In this document: piece by piece, positions 1 to 7,966 of the stretch
How positions within the stretch are numbered: position 1 is the first letter of the stretch
How the letters are laid out: every line of letters begins with the position of its first letter
DNA from: Bradyrhizobium sp. Gha
GTDB lineage: Bacteria; Pseudomonadota; Alphaproteobacteria; Rhizobiales; Xanthobacteraceae
Assembly: GCF_900113735.1 (NCBI RefSeq)
Contig: NZ_FOQM01000058.1
Location: 1-37,974, forward strand
Reading direction: 5' to 3'
DNA length: 37,974 bases
The notes under the pieces: generated by a model
The model's input: only the letters and a program-made list of their open reading frames with translations
Told to the model about the DNA's origin: nothing
Database searches by the model: none
Program-made: the position numbers and the translations under genes

Positions 1-1
1 A

Positions 2-295
2 ACCCTGCGCGAAGGCGACATCGTCATTCTCGACAATCTCGGAAGCCACAAGTCGAAAGCTGTCAGGCAAATGATCCAAGCTGCTGGCGCCAGGCTCTGG
101 TACCTGCCGCCATACTCGCCCGACCTCAACCCGATCGAACAGGCATTCTCCAAGATCAAACACTGGATGCGGCAAGCTCAGAAGCGCACCATCGAGGACA
201 CTTGGCGCCACATCGGTCACCTCATCCAGGGCATCCAGCCTCGCGAATGCGCCAACTACTTCGCCAACGCAGGTTATGCTTCCGTCAAAATGTGA
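2..295 (+). pseudogene. IS630-family transposase, C-terminal part (cut by window edge)
   Basis: The frame is open from the first bases of the window and ends at 295, so only the C-terminal half of a DDE transposase is visible. Near the start it reads DNLGSHKS, the second catalytic Asp motif of IS630/Tc1-type enzymes. It continues with LPPYSPDLNPIEQAFSKIK, which carries the third acidic catalytic residue (the Glu of NPIE). Family knowledge: these enzymes cut and paste at TA dinucleotides. The upstream part lies outside the window, so whether the element is intact cannot be judged. No clear terminal inverted repeat was recognised just after 295. The next 500 bases are other insertion-sequence debris, so this is probably one piece of a nested IS graveyard. 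Confidence 0.85.
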
Positions 296-296
296 A

Positions 297-545
297 ACGC
301 TCTAGCAGCTTGGGCCCTGTACGCCCGCGCGCAATCGGATGCGAGGGAGCCGGCGGCTGGATGATCGCTTCGAAGGCCCCGCAGACGAGCTTCTCGCGCA
401 CGTGCTGGATCAACTTCCACTGGCGCGGAAGAGTTCCAGGGTCACGTCCTCGCCAATCTTGCGCAATCGGCTGTCGCCGCAGCATGGGCAGGTGGCAGGC
501 ACCGGTAGGACAATGCGCTCCCGCGGCAAATGCTCCGACAGGGGT
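297..545 (-). pseudogene. IS66 TnpC transposase remnant, frameshifted
   Basis: Two minus-strand frames together give the zinc-binding segment of an IS66 TnpC transposase. The upstream frame reads LPREHI-like sequence then CPCCGDSRLRKIGEDVTLEL. The downstream frame continues PRQWKLIQHVREKL and then AIIQPPAPSHPIARG. The switch between frames lies near 425-440, so a frameshift is present. One cysteine of the usual second CxxC pair is also changed (CGAFEAI). Both ends of the gene are missing. It is a dead fragment inserted between an IS630 piece and an IS3 piece. Confidence 0.75.
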
Positions 546-699
546 TAATGCACCGTCGTCGCTCGACTTCGCGTCCGATCAGTTCGCGGGCGGGCGACGC
601 TTCCGCAACTGTCGACGAGGTCACAAGACTGCCTAGGCGCGATCGACGACACTTCGGCCTCCGGGAGCGGGTGGCGCGGGAGCCTCGATCATCACCCGG

Positions 700-760
700 C
701 ATGGCAAACGCTCGATCGTTTCGGACAACGGCACCGAGTTCACCAGCCCCCTATACTGGC
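700..760 (+). pseudogene. IS3-family integrase-core scrap
   Basis: A short plus-strand stretch translates as SIVSDNGTEFTSP, the conserved second-Asp block of the rve integrase core of IS3-family OrfB transposases. Nothing else of the transposase is recognisable on either side. It is a very short relic that marks past insertion and deletion here. Confidence 0.55.
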
Positions 761-836
761 CTGGTGAAGGGACACTCGACCGACTGGATCGCGAGGCGTC
801 ACCCATCCCGATCTCACGCCTCTCGTAAGCGGGCCC

Positions 837-1259
837 TTAGTCGATGAAATTGATAGTTGGAGGATAGGCTGAAACATTTGTGTAGCGGTGAGTTATTTCC
901 TCATCCACTTCAATGTTCTTTGTGGCCACAATGCTCACCCACGCGCCGGACTCCTCATCGGTCCATACCAATCGTGCATTGGGGTTCGAGGATGAGTGGT
1001 TTACTAACGATACCAGACCGAAAACGACGTAGCCTGTCAGAGAATCCCCTTTCAGGCCCCGATCATGACGCACGAAGTAGTACTCGAAAACTCCTGTACA
1101 ATCCAACAGCTTCGCTGTTGCATCATCAAACCCCCATGTTGGGGCGCGCTCGATTACGTCGCCAATCTTGAACCGAGTATTTGCAAAGACACCGCGACCT
1201 TTGCCTGGCACAGTTTGGACGTACATGGCTAAGCTTCGGTCAAAAATCTTGTTGGCCAT
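837..1259 (-). CDS. Small SET-domain protein
   Basis: A protein of about 140 residues consisting almost only of a SET domain. Visible SET motifs are GKGRGVFA near the N-terminus, the NHSSxPNA block in the middle (canonical NHSCxPN), and DEEITHRYTN near the C-terminus (canonical GEELTxDY). Family knowledge: SET domains transfer a methyl group from S-adenosylmethionine to lysines; substrates of bacterial stand-alone forms are mostly unknown. The terminal DY catalytic tyrosine context reads HRYTN, so the tyrosine is kept. The start at 1259 is preferred to an upstream in-frame ATG at 1364 because a GGAG lies about nine bases upstream. It is the last gene of a minus-strand group after the dioxygenase and aminotransferase, but about 440 bases separate it from them, so it may have its own promoter. 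Confidence 0.7.
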   Translation of the reverse strand: MANKIFDRSLAMYVQTVPGKGRGVFANTRFKIGDVIERAPTWGFDDATAKLLDCTGVFEYYFVRHDRGLKGDSLTGYVVFGLVSLVNHSSSNPNARLVWTDEESGAWVSIVATKNIEVDEEITHRYTNVSAYPPTINFID

Positions 1260-1702
1260 CGTGTGTGTCTCCGTGGAGCTAAACTTTGCCGCTTGCCTGA
1301 GTGAGTTCATCATTAGAGGGGCACGAATTCCTGTAGCACCCTGGTAAGCGGGCGAATAATTCACCGCTAGGCTGACGTTTCAGTTGGCTCTGTGCACCTG
1401 CTTTATCGATTTGGACCCAATCGACCCATCGAAAATGTCGCGCTCGAACCGAACCCAATCCGATTGGTGCCATCTCACCTGGACCTTGCTCACCCCACAG
1501 GCTTTGACCGGAGGAGCGGTGATCTACATAAGGGCTTCCCGTGCCACGAACGACGCACGGGATGGCAGATCCTGATTTTCAGCACCAATTTAGATCAGCA
1601 CGTGTGGGCAGCCCTCCCCCAACTATCTGCGTCTGCACACCCGCACAGGCCGCGCCATGAAGTGATGACATCCGCGCGATAGTCACCGCTGTCGTTTTCA
1701 AG
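1260..1702. other. Intergenic stretch, no gene recognised
   Basis: About 440 bases between the SET gene and the dioxygenase gene, both minus strand. It must hold the SET gene's promoter. The short open frames on both strands have no recognisable motif or ribosome binding site, and no terminator or repeat was found. Confidence 0.5.
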
Positions 1703-2545
1703 CTAGGTCCACCAGAGAACGAGATCCGGCCGAGCAAACCCGAAGAAACAGTTCAATAGAAGGCGCTGCCTTCCGTCGCCTGACTGTCGAGTAACCCCGT
1801 GAACGAACCCGCCGTCGATGAGAGCGATATCCCCGGCCTGCAGCACGATATCGTGAGAAGGCACGGACTCGAGATAAGCTGTCGAATAAGGATAGCCCGT
1901 GGTCTCGACCCCCTGCGATCTTCGGTCCGTCCCTGTCGGCTTATGGCTCCAGAGCCTCAGATTTCCACCTTCCTCGGGCATGCTAGGATAGAAGTTGAGC
2001 GCGACGACGGTATTTTTCCCCACAGCACCAAGGTCGTATTCCTTCCCGGCACACAGCACTTGAGCGACGTCGTCATGAGGCTCTAAGGCATACGTTCCGG
2101 TGCCAGACCAACAGATGGCGCGACAAATGTTCGCTTGGCCGCGCTTTGATCCGACCAGCCTCAATTCAATGCCCTGGTGGTGAAGCTCTCGCCTCAGCGC
2201 GTCGAACAATCCGCGGACTGGATCAACCAATTTTCCAAAAAGAGCCTCGACGAACGGTCGCTCGCTCTCCGCTTCTGCGAAATACGCGGCCGCCGTTTTT
2301 CTGTAGTGAGATGCGCCGACATATTGTCCCGGAACGCCATCTTTCCGTTCCTTGAGACCGGGGTTGTGAGCAAAGTTCTCCGTGATCTCCTTGGCTAGTT
2401 CGAGATCGAAGGCTCGCTTGATGTGCAGAGCAGTGATCTCACCCTTCAGCAGCGAGATAACCTCCGTGATGCTGATCGTGCCGGTTCGTTCTCTAATTAC
2501 GAGTGGCGAGATGGCTGGCACTTGAGTCATTTGGGAAGTCATCAT
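1703..2545 (-). CDS. Fe(II)/2-oxoglutarate-dependent oxygenase
   Basis: A 280-residue protein with the facial triad of the non-haem iron/2-oxoglutarate oxygenase superfamily. The HxD pair is in ALEPHDDVAQ (H157 and D159 in this numbering), and the distal His is in GGFVHGVTRQ (H249). It is followed by an Arg-rich GRQRLLLN block that can hold 2-oxoglutarate. The region between has the expected PEEGGNLRLW strand. Family knowledge: such enzymes hydroxylate, desaturate or cyclise small molecules or peptides. The start at 2545 has AGGAG six bases upstream; an ATG at 2599 lies deeper in the preceding gene and lacks one. The gene overlaps the end of the aminotransferase by about 50 bases, so they are translationally linked and probably act on the same compound. 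The substrate is unknown. Confidence 0.8.
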   Translation of the reverse strand: MMTSQMTQVPAISPLVIRERTGTISITEVISLLKGEITALHIKRAFDLELAKEITENFAHNPGLKERKDGVPGQYVGASHYRKTAAAYFAEAESERPFVEALFGKLVDPVRGLFDALRRELHHQGIELRLVGSKRGQANICRAICWSGTGTYALEPHDDVAQVLCAGKEYDLGAVGKNTVVALNFYPSMPEEGGNLRLWSHKPTGTDRRSQGVETTGYPYSTAYLESVPSHDIVLQAGDIALIDGGFVHGVTRQSGDGRQRLLLNCFFGFARPDLVLWWT

Positions 2546-3794
2546 GGGTATGCTCCTGTAGTGCGTGATCGAGAATGGCGATGGCGCGATTGAGTTCATC
2601 GTCTGTGATCGTTATCGGCGGAAGGACTTTGATGACGTCGCGATTTGGCCCCGAGGATTCGATCAACAGGCCGTTTTCAAACGCGACATCATGCACCTGC
2701 CCGACAGTCGCCTGTGAACGACACTTGAGACCGGCCATCAGGCCGCGACCGCGCTTTTGTTCGATGGCTCTAGGGAACTTCTCGACGAGGCGATCAAGGT
2801 GTCCTTGCAGTGCGATGGTTGTCCGTTTGACGCTTGTAGCGAACTGCCTATCCGACCACATTTTGCACATGGCCCCCGCGGTCACGAAGGCAAGATTGTT
2901 GCCTCTGAAGGTCCCGCTATGTTCTCCAGGATTCCATATGTCGATGTCGGGGCGAATCAAAACAATGGAGAGCGGACTGCCTGAACCGCTTAAGGACTTC
3001 GAAAGACATACGATATCGGGCTCGATCTCCGCGAACTCGAAAGAAAAGAAATCGCCCGTTCGTCCTGCACCTGCCTGAATGTCATCCACGATCAAAACGA
3101 TGCCGTGTTCACGGCAAATGCGCTGAATTTCTGCCAGCCAAGCTGCAGATGCGGTGTTCATGCCCCCCTCGGCCTGAATGGTCTCTAGAATGATCGCCGC
3201 GGGCTTTTCTATGCCGCTTCCTGGGTCGCCGAGTACGTAATCGATGTAACTTGCGGAATCGAAAGATCGGTTAGGATAGCCGTCGTAGGGGACTCGGATC
3301 ACATCATGGCGAGCAACGCCCCCCAGCTTTCTGGTCGACGCCGAACCAGACACAGCCAGGGATCCGAGCGACATACCGTGGAACGCATTTGTGAAGGCCA
3401 TGACGCTGGAGCGGCCGGTATACTTTCGTGCCAGCGCAAGCGCCGCTTCGTTTGCACTTGTGCCGGTCGGCCCAGGAAACTGTATCTTGTAGGAAAGACC
3501 CCTGGGCCTCAGGATCAAGCCAACAAACAGTTCAATGAATTCACGCTTCGCGGATGTGTACATGTCCAGCGACAAAAGAATATTCTCGCCGAGCAGGTAT
3601 TCAATTGCTGGTGCGATGATTTTTGGGTTGTTGTGTCCGTAGTTGAGCGCTCCAGACCCCACAAAGAAATCGATATAGGGCTTACCGGTTTCGTCCCAGA
3701 TTGTGGCCCCGCGGGCCTTCGTAAAGACTGCAGGAAAGGACCGGCTATAGCGACGAACGTTAGATTCATGGGCAGCAATAACGTTGGTATTCAT
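2493..3794 (-). CDS. EctB-like diaminobutyrate-type class III aminotransferase
   Basis: A 433-residue PLP enzyme of aminotransferase class III. Visible landmarks are QFPGPTGTSANEAALALARK (residues 106-124), NAFHGMSLGSLAVSG, the PLP-pyridine Asp in VDDIQAGAGRTG (237-238), the Schiff-base Lys in CLSKSLSG (K266), and the PGEHSGTFRGNNLAFVTA block. This combination is typical of L-2,4-diaminobutyrate:2-oxoglutarate aminotransferases (EctB). Those convert aspartate semialdehyde to diaminobutyrate for ectoine, siderophores or antibiotics. No ectA or ectC partner is present, so ectoine synthesis is unlikely. The next gene overlaps it and encodes a 2-oxoglutarate oxygenase. A decayed phosphonate-type pair lies upstream. 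A different omega-amino substrate is possible. Confidence 0.82.
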   Translation of the reverse strand: MNTNVIAAHESNVRRYSRSFPAVFTKARGATIWDETGKPYIDFFVGSGALNYGHNNPKIIAPAIEYLLGENILLSLDMYTSAKREFIELFVGLILRPRGLSYKIQFPGPTGTSANEAALALARKYTGRSSVMAFTNAFHGMSLGSLAVSGSASTRKLGGVARHDVIRVPYDGYPNRSFDSASYIDYVLGDPGSGIEKPAAIILETIQAEGGMNTASAAWLAEIQRICREHGIVLIVDDIQAGAGRTGDFFSFEFAEIEPDIVCLSKSLSGSGSPLSIVLIRPDIDIWNPGEHSGTFRGNNLAFVTAGAMCKMWSDRQFATSVKRTTIALQGHLDRLVEKFPRAIEQKRGRGLMAGLKCRSQATVGQVHDVAFENGLLIESSGPNRDVIKVLPPITITDDELNRAIAILDHALQEHTHDDFPNDSSASHLATRN

Positions 3795-4561
3795 TGGGCT
3801 CTACCTGCACATGCTTAGCGCGTTCGAAAAAAGATAGCAGTGAACGCGTTCGGTGGGCGATGGACGTCTTACAGCCAGCCTCCGAGGCGCAGAGACATGA
3901 CGATGTGCTCCAGGCCCGTGATTTCGGTAGCAGAGGCTTTTCTCGCTAACACTCATTGTTTCGTCGACTTCATTCGGCATCTTCCCGTACATTTGTGCCA
4001 ATCGGCGAGAAGAACATTGGCTCTCGACACTGACCGTGCCGGGGGGCGGTCTCCCGCTTGTTTTAGAGCCTCGGAACACGCGCCAGAGCAACCTTGCATT
4101 CGCACTACCTCCTCGGCAATCACCTTCAGAGTTCTAGAGAACGCCGCACAAACATTCCGATGCGACTCCCTCATCGGAGAACGCGCGGCCGCCCCGCTCT
4201 CAAAGGGACGACACTTCTGTCGCGACTCTGCGTTTTATTTATGAGGTTCGCTTCCCAGCAAGCAATCTGTCCAATGGCACGGTTCAGATTGGCCATAGCC
4301 AAGGAGGCCGCCCTGCACGAGCATGTTGATGAGCCGCGGTTTGCTTCTGGCGTGTGAAACCTCTGCAGATTGCGTGGCTCGCCAGCCATGGTGGTAGTCT
4401 CCCCGCGACTATCTAGTTAACGACCAACAACCTTCCGGTTGCGGGAGCTGTTGACATGCGACGGCCGCGTTTCGCTACGTCGTGTTACGTACCCAAATGC
4501 GTCCACTTACCTTAATCGACAAATGCGAATATTGAACCTACTGAGGCTAGTAGGTAGTAAA
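3795..4561. other. Intergenic stretch upstream of the aminotransferase
   Basis: About 770 bases with several short open frames (up to 134 codons) on both strands. None has a recognisable domain, good ribosome binding site or conserved-looking composition. It should contain the promoter of the aminotransferase-dioxygenase pair. I looked for a nod box and for a sigma-54 -24/-12 element in the minus direction and found neither. Confidence 0.4.
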
Positions 4562-4849
4562 TCACCCGAGCTGTGCATATTTGATCGCAATACCGCCAAA
4601 CCGGCTGCCGCAAGCTTCTTGGATGGCCTCTTTGCGACACCCGACAACAATCGTCACCTTATCCACGCCGACACGCCCAAGGTTATGTAGCGCGTTGTGT
4701 AGGATGGCAGTGCCATGGATTTGGACTAACGGTTTCGGGTTTAGATCCGTTAGCGGTCGCAGTCGAGAGCCCACTCCAGCTGCGAGAATGAGAGCATGCT
4801 TGGGAGCGTTCAGAGGTATTTCATTCGCTCTTTTCATCCCAAGTATCAC
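4562..4849 (-). pseudogene. Truncated sugar-nucleotide-type nucleotidyltransferase
   Basis: An N-terminal fragment of about 90 residues of an NTP_transferase-fold protein. It has the nucleotide-binding signature ALILAAGVGSRLRPLT, then NPKPLVQIHGTAILHNAL and TIVVGCRKEAI. It stops after IKYAQLG, where full-length relatives continue for another 140 or more residues with the metal-binding and acceptor parts. The bases that follow hold further stops, so it cannot be functional. A likely start is the ATG at 4837, with GAGGAG upstream. It is a paralogue of the intact protein at 11345. It follows a phosphoenolpyruvate mutase remnant. That pairing is known in phosphonate pathways, where CTP:2-aminoethylphosphonate cytidylyltransferases are adjacent or fused to PEP mutase. 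Confidence 0.75.
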
Positions 4850-4891
4850 TCCTCAAGCATCCTGAATGCTCCGTGCCGTTGCCGGAACGTG

Positions 4892-5215
4892 TCAGACAGC
4901 CTGACGAAGTTTGCGTGCGAGAAGGCGTGCATTATTGAAATTGCCGAAGCCGCCATCCGGGCCAACGAGCACCGGTAGCTCTGTCGAATTCACGATGCGT
5001 TCGACGCTCTCGACGAGCTGGCTCCATGAAGCTTCGTTGGCATCGCGAAAGCCCAGCGAGCTGGCAATCGACAAACGAGACGCCCAGAGTCCCTTGAAGC
5101 CTGCGCGCTCGGCGATCCCAGCCGAAAGGCCATCATGCGCCTCCATCGGAAACGAGAGCTCACTGTTCGAACAGACCTCGGCGCGAAGCCTTTCGACAGG
5201 TGAGGGTCGCGCGTA
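4892..5215 (-). pseudogene. Phosphoenolpyruvate phosphomutase remnant (N-terminal third)
   Basis: The minus strand encodes about 100 residues resembling the N-terminus of PEP mutase in the isocitrate-lyase superfamily. The blocks are FPMEAHDGLSAGIAERAGFKGLWAS, then LGFRDANEASWSQ, then a degenerate metal-binding block GPDGGFGNFNNARLLARKL. In active relatives that last block reads DGDTGFGNFNN, so the first Asp is lost here. A stop follows RQAV, and the remaining two thirds of the gene (about 190 residues) are absent. Family knowledge: PEP mutase makes phosphonopyruvate, the entry step to almost all natural phosphonates. No clear start codon is required because the gene is dead. It lies 40 bases upstream of the truncated nucleotidyltransferase, so the two probably formed one operon. 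Confidence 0.72.
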
Positions 5216-5628
5216 TTCATGACCTGCGGTTGGCCGAACGACTTGGGTTGATACTGCGTGCAAAATCCCTGAAAGTCGGCCTTCGAAACGCAAAGTCGTT
5301 GCTCATACCCTTTGAGATTGACATCGAGCAATGACCAGCTTTGATAGTTTATCTGGACGTAAAGGTCTTGCATGATTGCCGACAATTGACGCTAATCGCG
5401 AAGTCGTCCCAGTTCATGAGCGTTGATCTCGCTCTCTGGCGGGAGGAACGCTTAAGGTGGTCCGATTCACACGAGTTTGACGTATATGTCGACTCTTACG
5501 ATTGTCGCAATGCGATTGTTGCGTTTCAGACATATGGCGAGAGCTCCTCGATATGGCCGGCTTAATATGGCAGCTTCGCGAGAGTGAAGCCGCTAAGCTC
5601 CGACGAACTTGCTCTGATTCGGCGATAG
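5216..5628. other. Intergenic stretch, no gene recognised
   Basis: About 410 bases upstream of the PEP mutase remnant (minus) and of the LuxR-type gene (plus). Short open frames exist on both strands without recognisable motifs. Only the palindrome at its right edge, listed separately, looks functional. Confidence 0.4.
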
Positions 5629-5642
5629 CTTGCCTGGGCAAG
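5629..5642. promoter_or_regulatory. Palindrome upstream of the LuxR-type gene, possible operator
   Basis: CTTGCCTGGGCAAG has perfect six-base arms around a two-base centre. It ends 57 bases before the start of the LuxR-type HTH gene. LuxR-family proteins bind short dyads, so this could be an autoregulatory site. It is shorter than a classical lux box, and the link is inference. Confidence 0.35.
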
Positions 5643-5699
5643 TGAATGGTACGGCCTTTGCTGATGCCGCTCTTGGTCTCTCAAGTCCAGGAGAAAGTC

Positions 5700-5915
5700 A
5701 TGGCGGAGGTCGCTGAGAAAGTGGTTGTGCTGTCGGAACGGGAAGTACAGTGTTTGCGATGGGTCGAGGAGGGGAAGTCATCCTGGGCGATCGGGGTCAT
5801 CCTGAAAGTGAGCGAGAACACCGTCAACTTTCACATAAAGAATGCGATGCGAAAGCTCGAAACGAGCAGCCGGACCCAGGCCGTCGTCAAAGCGCGACGT
5901 CTGGGCTTCATTTAG
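5700..5915 (+). CDS. Short LuxR-type HTH transcription regulator (DNA-binding domain only)
   Basis: A 71-residue protein that is just a GerE/LuxR helix-turn-helix domain: LSEREVQCLRWVEEGKSSW, then IGVILKVSENTVNFHIKNAM, then RKLETSSRTQAVVKARRLGFI. The wording of the recognition helix (ENTVNFHIKNAMRKL) is that of quorum-sensing LuxR proteins rather than NarL-type response regulators. The 160-residue autoinducer-binding domain is absent, and no remnant of it is visible upstream. The start at 5700 has AGGAG six bases upstream; an in-frame ATG at 5646 has none. Truncated LuxR proteins can act without a ligand or interfere with full-length relatives by heterodimer formation. The target here is unknown. 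Confidence 0.78.
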   Translation: MAEVAEKVVVLSEREVQCLRWVEEGKSSWAIGVILKVSENTVNFHIKNAMRKLETSSRTQAVVKARRLGFI

Positions 5916-6654
5916 GCCGCGGCTAATAACACCGTGCATCGCTCTGGCGAAATGCGTAGCATTCCGCGCTGGCAACTGTACATCGATGAGAGAGTGCTGC
6001 CATGCCCTCGCCCATCGTAATGGTGAGGTCCAATGCTGACGAGCGAGCCCCGTGGTGTGGCCGACGTAACACGCTCTTGAAAAGCGAGACGGTGAGCTGA
6101 GCCCCGATGTCTGTCCTGTGTTGCGAACTTACTGGCAGTATACGAGTCACCGGTTGAAGCCCGCGGATCACAGCGGCAGACGTCCCGAAGTTATGGCCAG
6201 CCAAAGGTGGCTTGGACGGCTTGGGCCAGACGGCGCGGCAATGACGGTCGGCAGACCCATTTCCAACGCGCGCGTCTGGTAGACGATGCTGGAACGTCAG
6301 GGCTTGCACTTGCAACCAAGTTCGGGCGGCTCTCACGAAGTACTCCCAATCTTGCGAGCGCTGCTCGCGAGCCGACAATGCGGTGATCGTGTTTTTCGAT
6401 ACTGTGGGCGACGTGTTCTAGGCATGCGACTGTCCCGTGAACCAATAGCCGCAACAACTTAAGCGCAACAGCAAAAGCATCATCCATTGACACGGCAGGA
6501 AGCGAAATGTCGTCGGGTGGGTGGTATTCTTGTCTTTCGATGATGGCGGCGACAGCTGGGCGGATCCGACAAACGCAACAGGATTGACGCCGCAGGTTTG
6601 TGCCGTTGCTCTTGATGGCCGAAAGAGTCTTCGGTAGATCACAACAGTTCACTA
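5916..6654. other. Intergenic stretch between LuxR-type gene and csp
   Basis: About 740 bases. The longest frames (151 and 188 codons, minus strand) partly overlap each other and the csp gene, and show no recognisable domain. A helical-looking segment (minus strand, about 6350-6500, reading AFAVALKLLRLLVHG) may be a relic of a gene. Nothing can be supported. Confidence 0.35.
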
Positions 6655-6667
6655 TGGAGGTGCCGAA

Positions 6668-6874
6668 GTGGCAATGGGTATTGTGAAGTGGTTCAATCCG
6701 ACCAAGGGTTATGGATTCATAAGGCCCGAGGATGGTAGTGCCGATGTCTTCGTGCACTTGAGTGCCGTCGAAAAGGCCGGTTACACCACCCTGGAAGAGG
6801 GAGCTCGCGTAAGTTATGAGCTCAAAGCGGGGCGTACCGGCAAGATGTCAGCTGAGGATCTAAGGGTGGGCTGA
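6668..6874 (+). CDS. Cold-shock-domain protein (CspA family)
   Basis: A 68-residue single cold-shock domain. RNP1 is visible as KGYGFIRPEDG and RNP2 as DVFVHLSAV, with the aromatic patch of GIVKWFNPTKG at the N-terminus. This is the usual length for alphaproteobacterial CspA proteins, which bind single-stranded RNA and DNA and melt RNA structure. The start is GTG at 6668, seven bases after a strong GGAGG (6655-6659). It stands alone on the plus strand with long intergenic sequence on both sides, so it is probably monocistronic. The upstream region has no obvious long cold-box leader. Confidence 0.93.
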   Translation: MAMGIVKWFNPTKGYGFIRPEDGSADVFVHLSAVEKAGYTTLEEGARVSYELKAGRTGKMSAEDLRVG

Positions 6875-7966
6875 TTCGAGCGTTTTGCAGGAAGTGTTCG
6901 ATCAGAGCGCAGTCTTTCTCGGACACATGAAGATAGATGTGAGGTAGTGGTTAGGCCAAGTTGACTTCACCACTTCCTATCTCAGCGGACACAACATAGA
7001 GACGGTGTGAGCCACCCAGATATGCATTGCGCTACCGGTGAAGCGCCGTTAACGCGGTAGCGCTCAGCTTTTCGCCCGACGAAAAAGCTCTTAGCGCGCC
7101 CTGGTAGACAACAATGGCCCTCTGCAGCATTTCTTCGCCACGAAGATCTGATTAGAAGAACGCGTCCGCATCGCTCCGCACCGTGCTTTGGCTCGAAGGC
7201 CGGCGCGCTTTCCCTGGTTGGATTGCCTGCTGGGGATGCTGCGGACGTATCGCTTGGCAAAGCAACGCCTGAGACACGGATATCCCAGCCGGAGTTTCGG
7301 GAGCATCCGCTAACGTTGATCAAAAGGCTTTTGCGTCGCCTCGCCGGCCTCACATGATCGCACGTAGGTTGGACTTGATCAAAGCCGCCCTCCTAGATGG
7401 GAATGATTATCGCTCGCTCGACCACTATTCTGTTGAACAACGAAGATAGGCTGCGAAAAGAAAACGAGTGGCCAATTGCCACCTCAAGTCTTGCCGTTCG
7501 TGGGCTACGATGATCTTAACGCAATTATTTGAACCACTGTCGGCAGCTTTACGGTACTGGTTGCGGGATCGGAACCTGAAAACGCACGAGAAGGTTGCCC
7601 TGCTTTCTACTTTTCTGTGATGGTCTTTCTACGCAAAGTCGCTGTGGCGAAGAAGCCACGCCCCATCGTGATCGGCGATGTTGCCTCGAGCAAAGTCACT
7701 CAGATCGAATCCAAAGGCGCGCGTAGCGGCCGCCGGCCGAGATCACCCTGTAAACTTCCTCGAAAAGCGCCGACAGCAGCCTGCATTCGCTGTCCTCGTA
7801 GGGCATGCCGATGATCATATCGAGCCTGGTGGGAACGTCCTGATAGCCTTTATCGCATCATTCCAGCCCCCGCTCGCCGCCAATCCACCGAGGCGAGCAA
7901 TCATGCCCAACAAGCTCCAAGATCGCTTTTTCGGCAAACCCGCTTTCGGAATTCCCAATGAACGTC
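6875..7966. other. Long intergenic stretch downstream of rpoN
   Basis: About 1.1 kb between csp (plus) and rpoN (minus). No convincing gene. A 40-codon minus-strand frame at 7818-7696 reads FEEVYRVISAGGRYARLW, a phrase seen in class I methyltransferases, and could be a relic. TTGATCAAA occurs at about 7317 and 7372 but does not fit the spacing of a FixK box. The usual rpoN neighbours hpf and ptsN are absent. Confidence 0.4.

Noticed and set aside
50..66. GTCGAAAGCTGTCAGG resembling part of a tts box
   Set aside because: It lies inside the IS630 transposase coding sequence and lacks the GTCAGCTT half in the right place.
2493..3794. Ectoine biosynthesis locus
   Set aside because: Only an EctB-like gene is present; ectA, ectC and ectD partners are absent from the neighbourhood, and the adjacent oxygenase is not the EctD type by its motifs.
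4270..4290. TGGCACGGTTCAGATT as a sigma-54 promoter
   Set aside because: The -12 element TTGC is missing.
6191..6757. 188-codon minus-strand frame overlapping csp
   Set aside because: No recognised domain, poor start context and overlap with the well-supported csp gene; a short helical segment might be a relic but is not enough.
7317..7380. Two TTGATCAAA sequences as FixK boxes
   Set aside because: The half-sites are adjacent instead of six bases apart, and no gene start is nearby.
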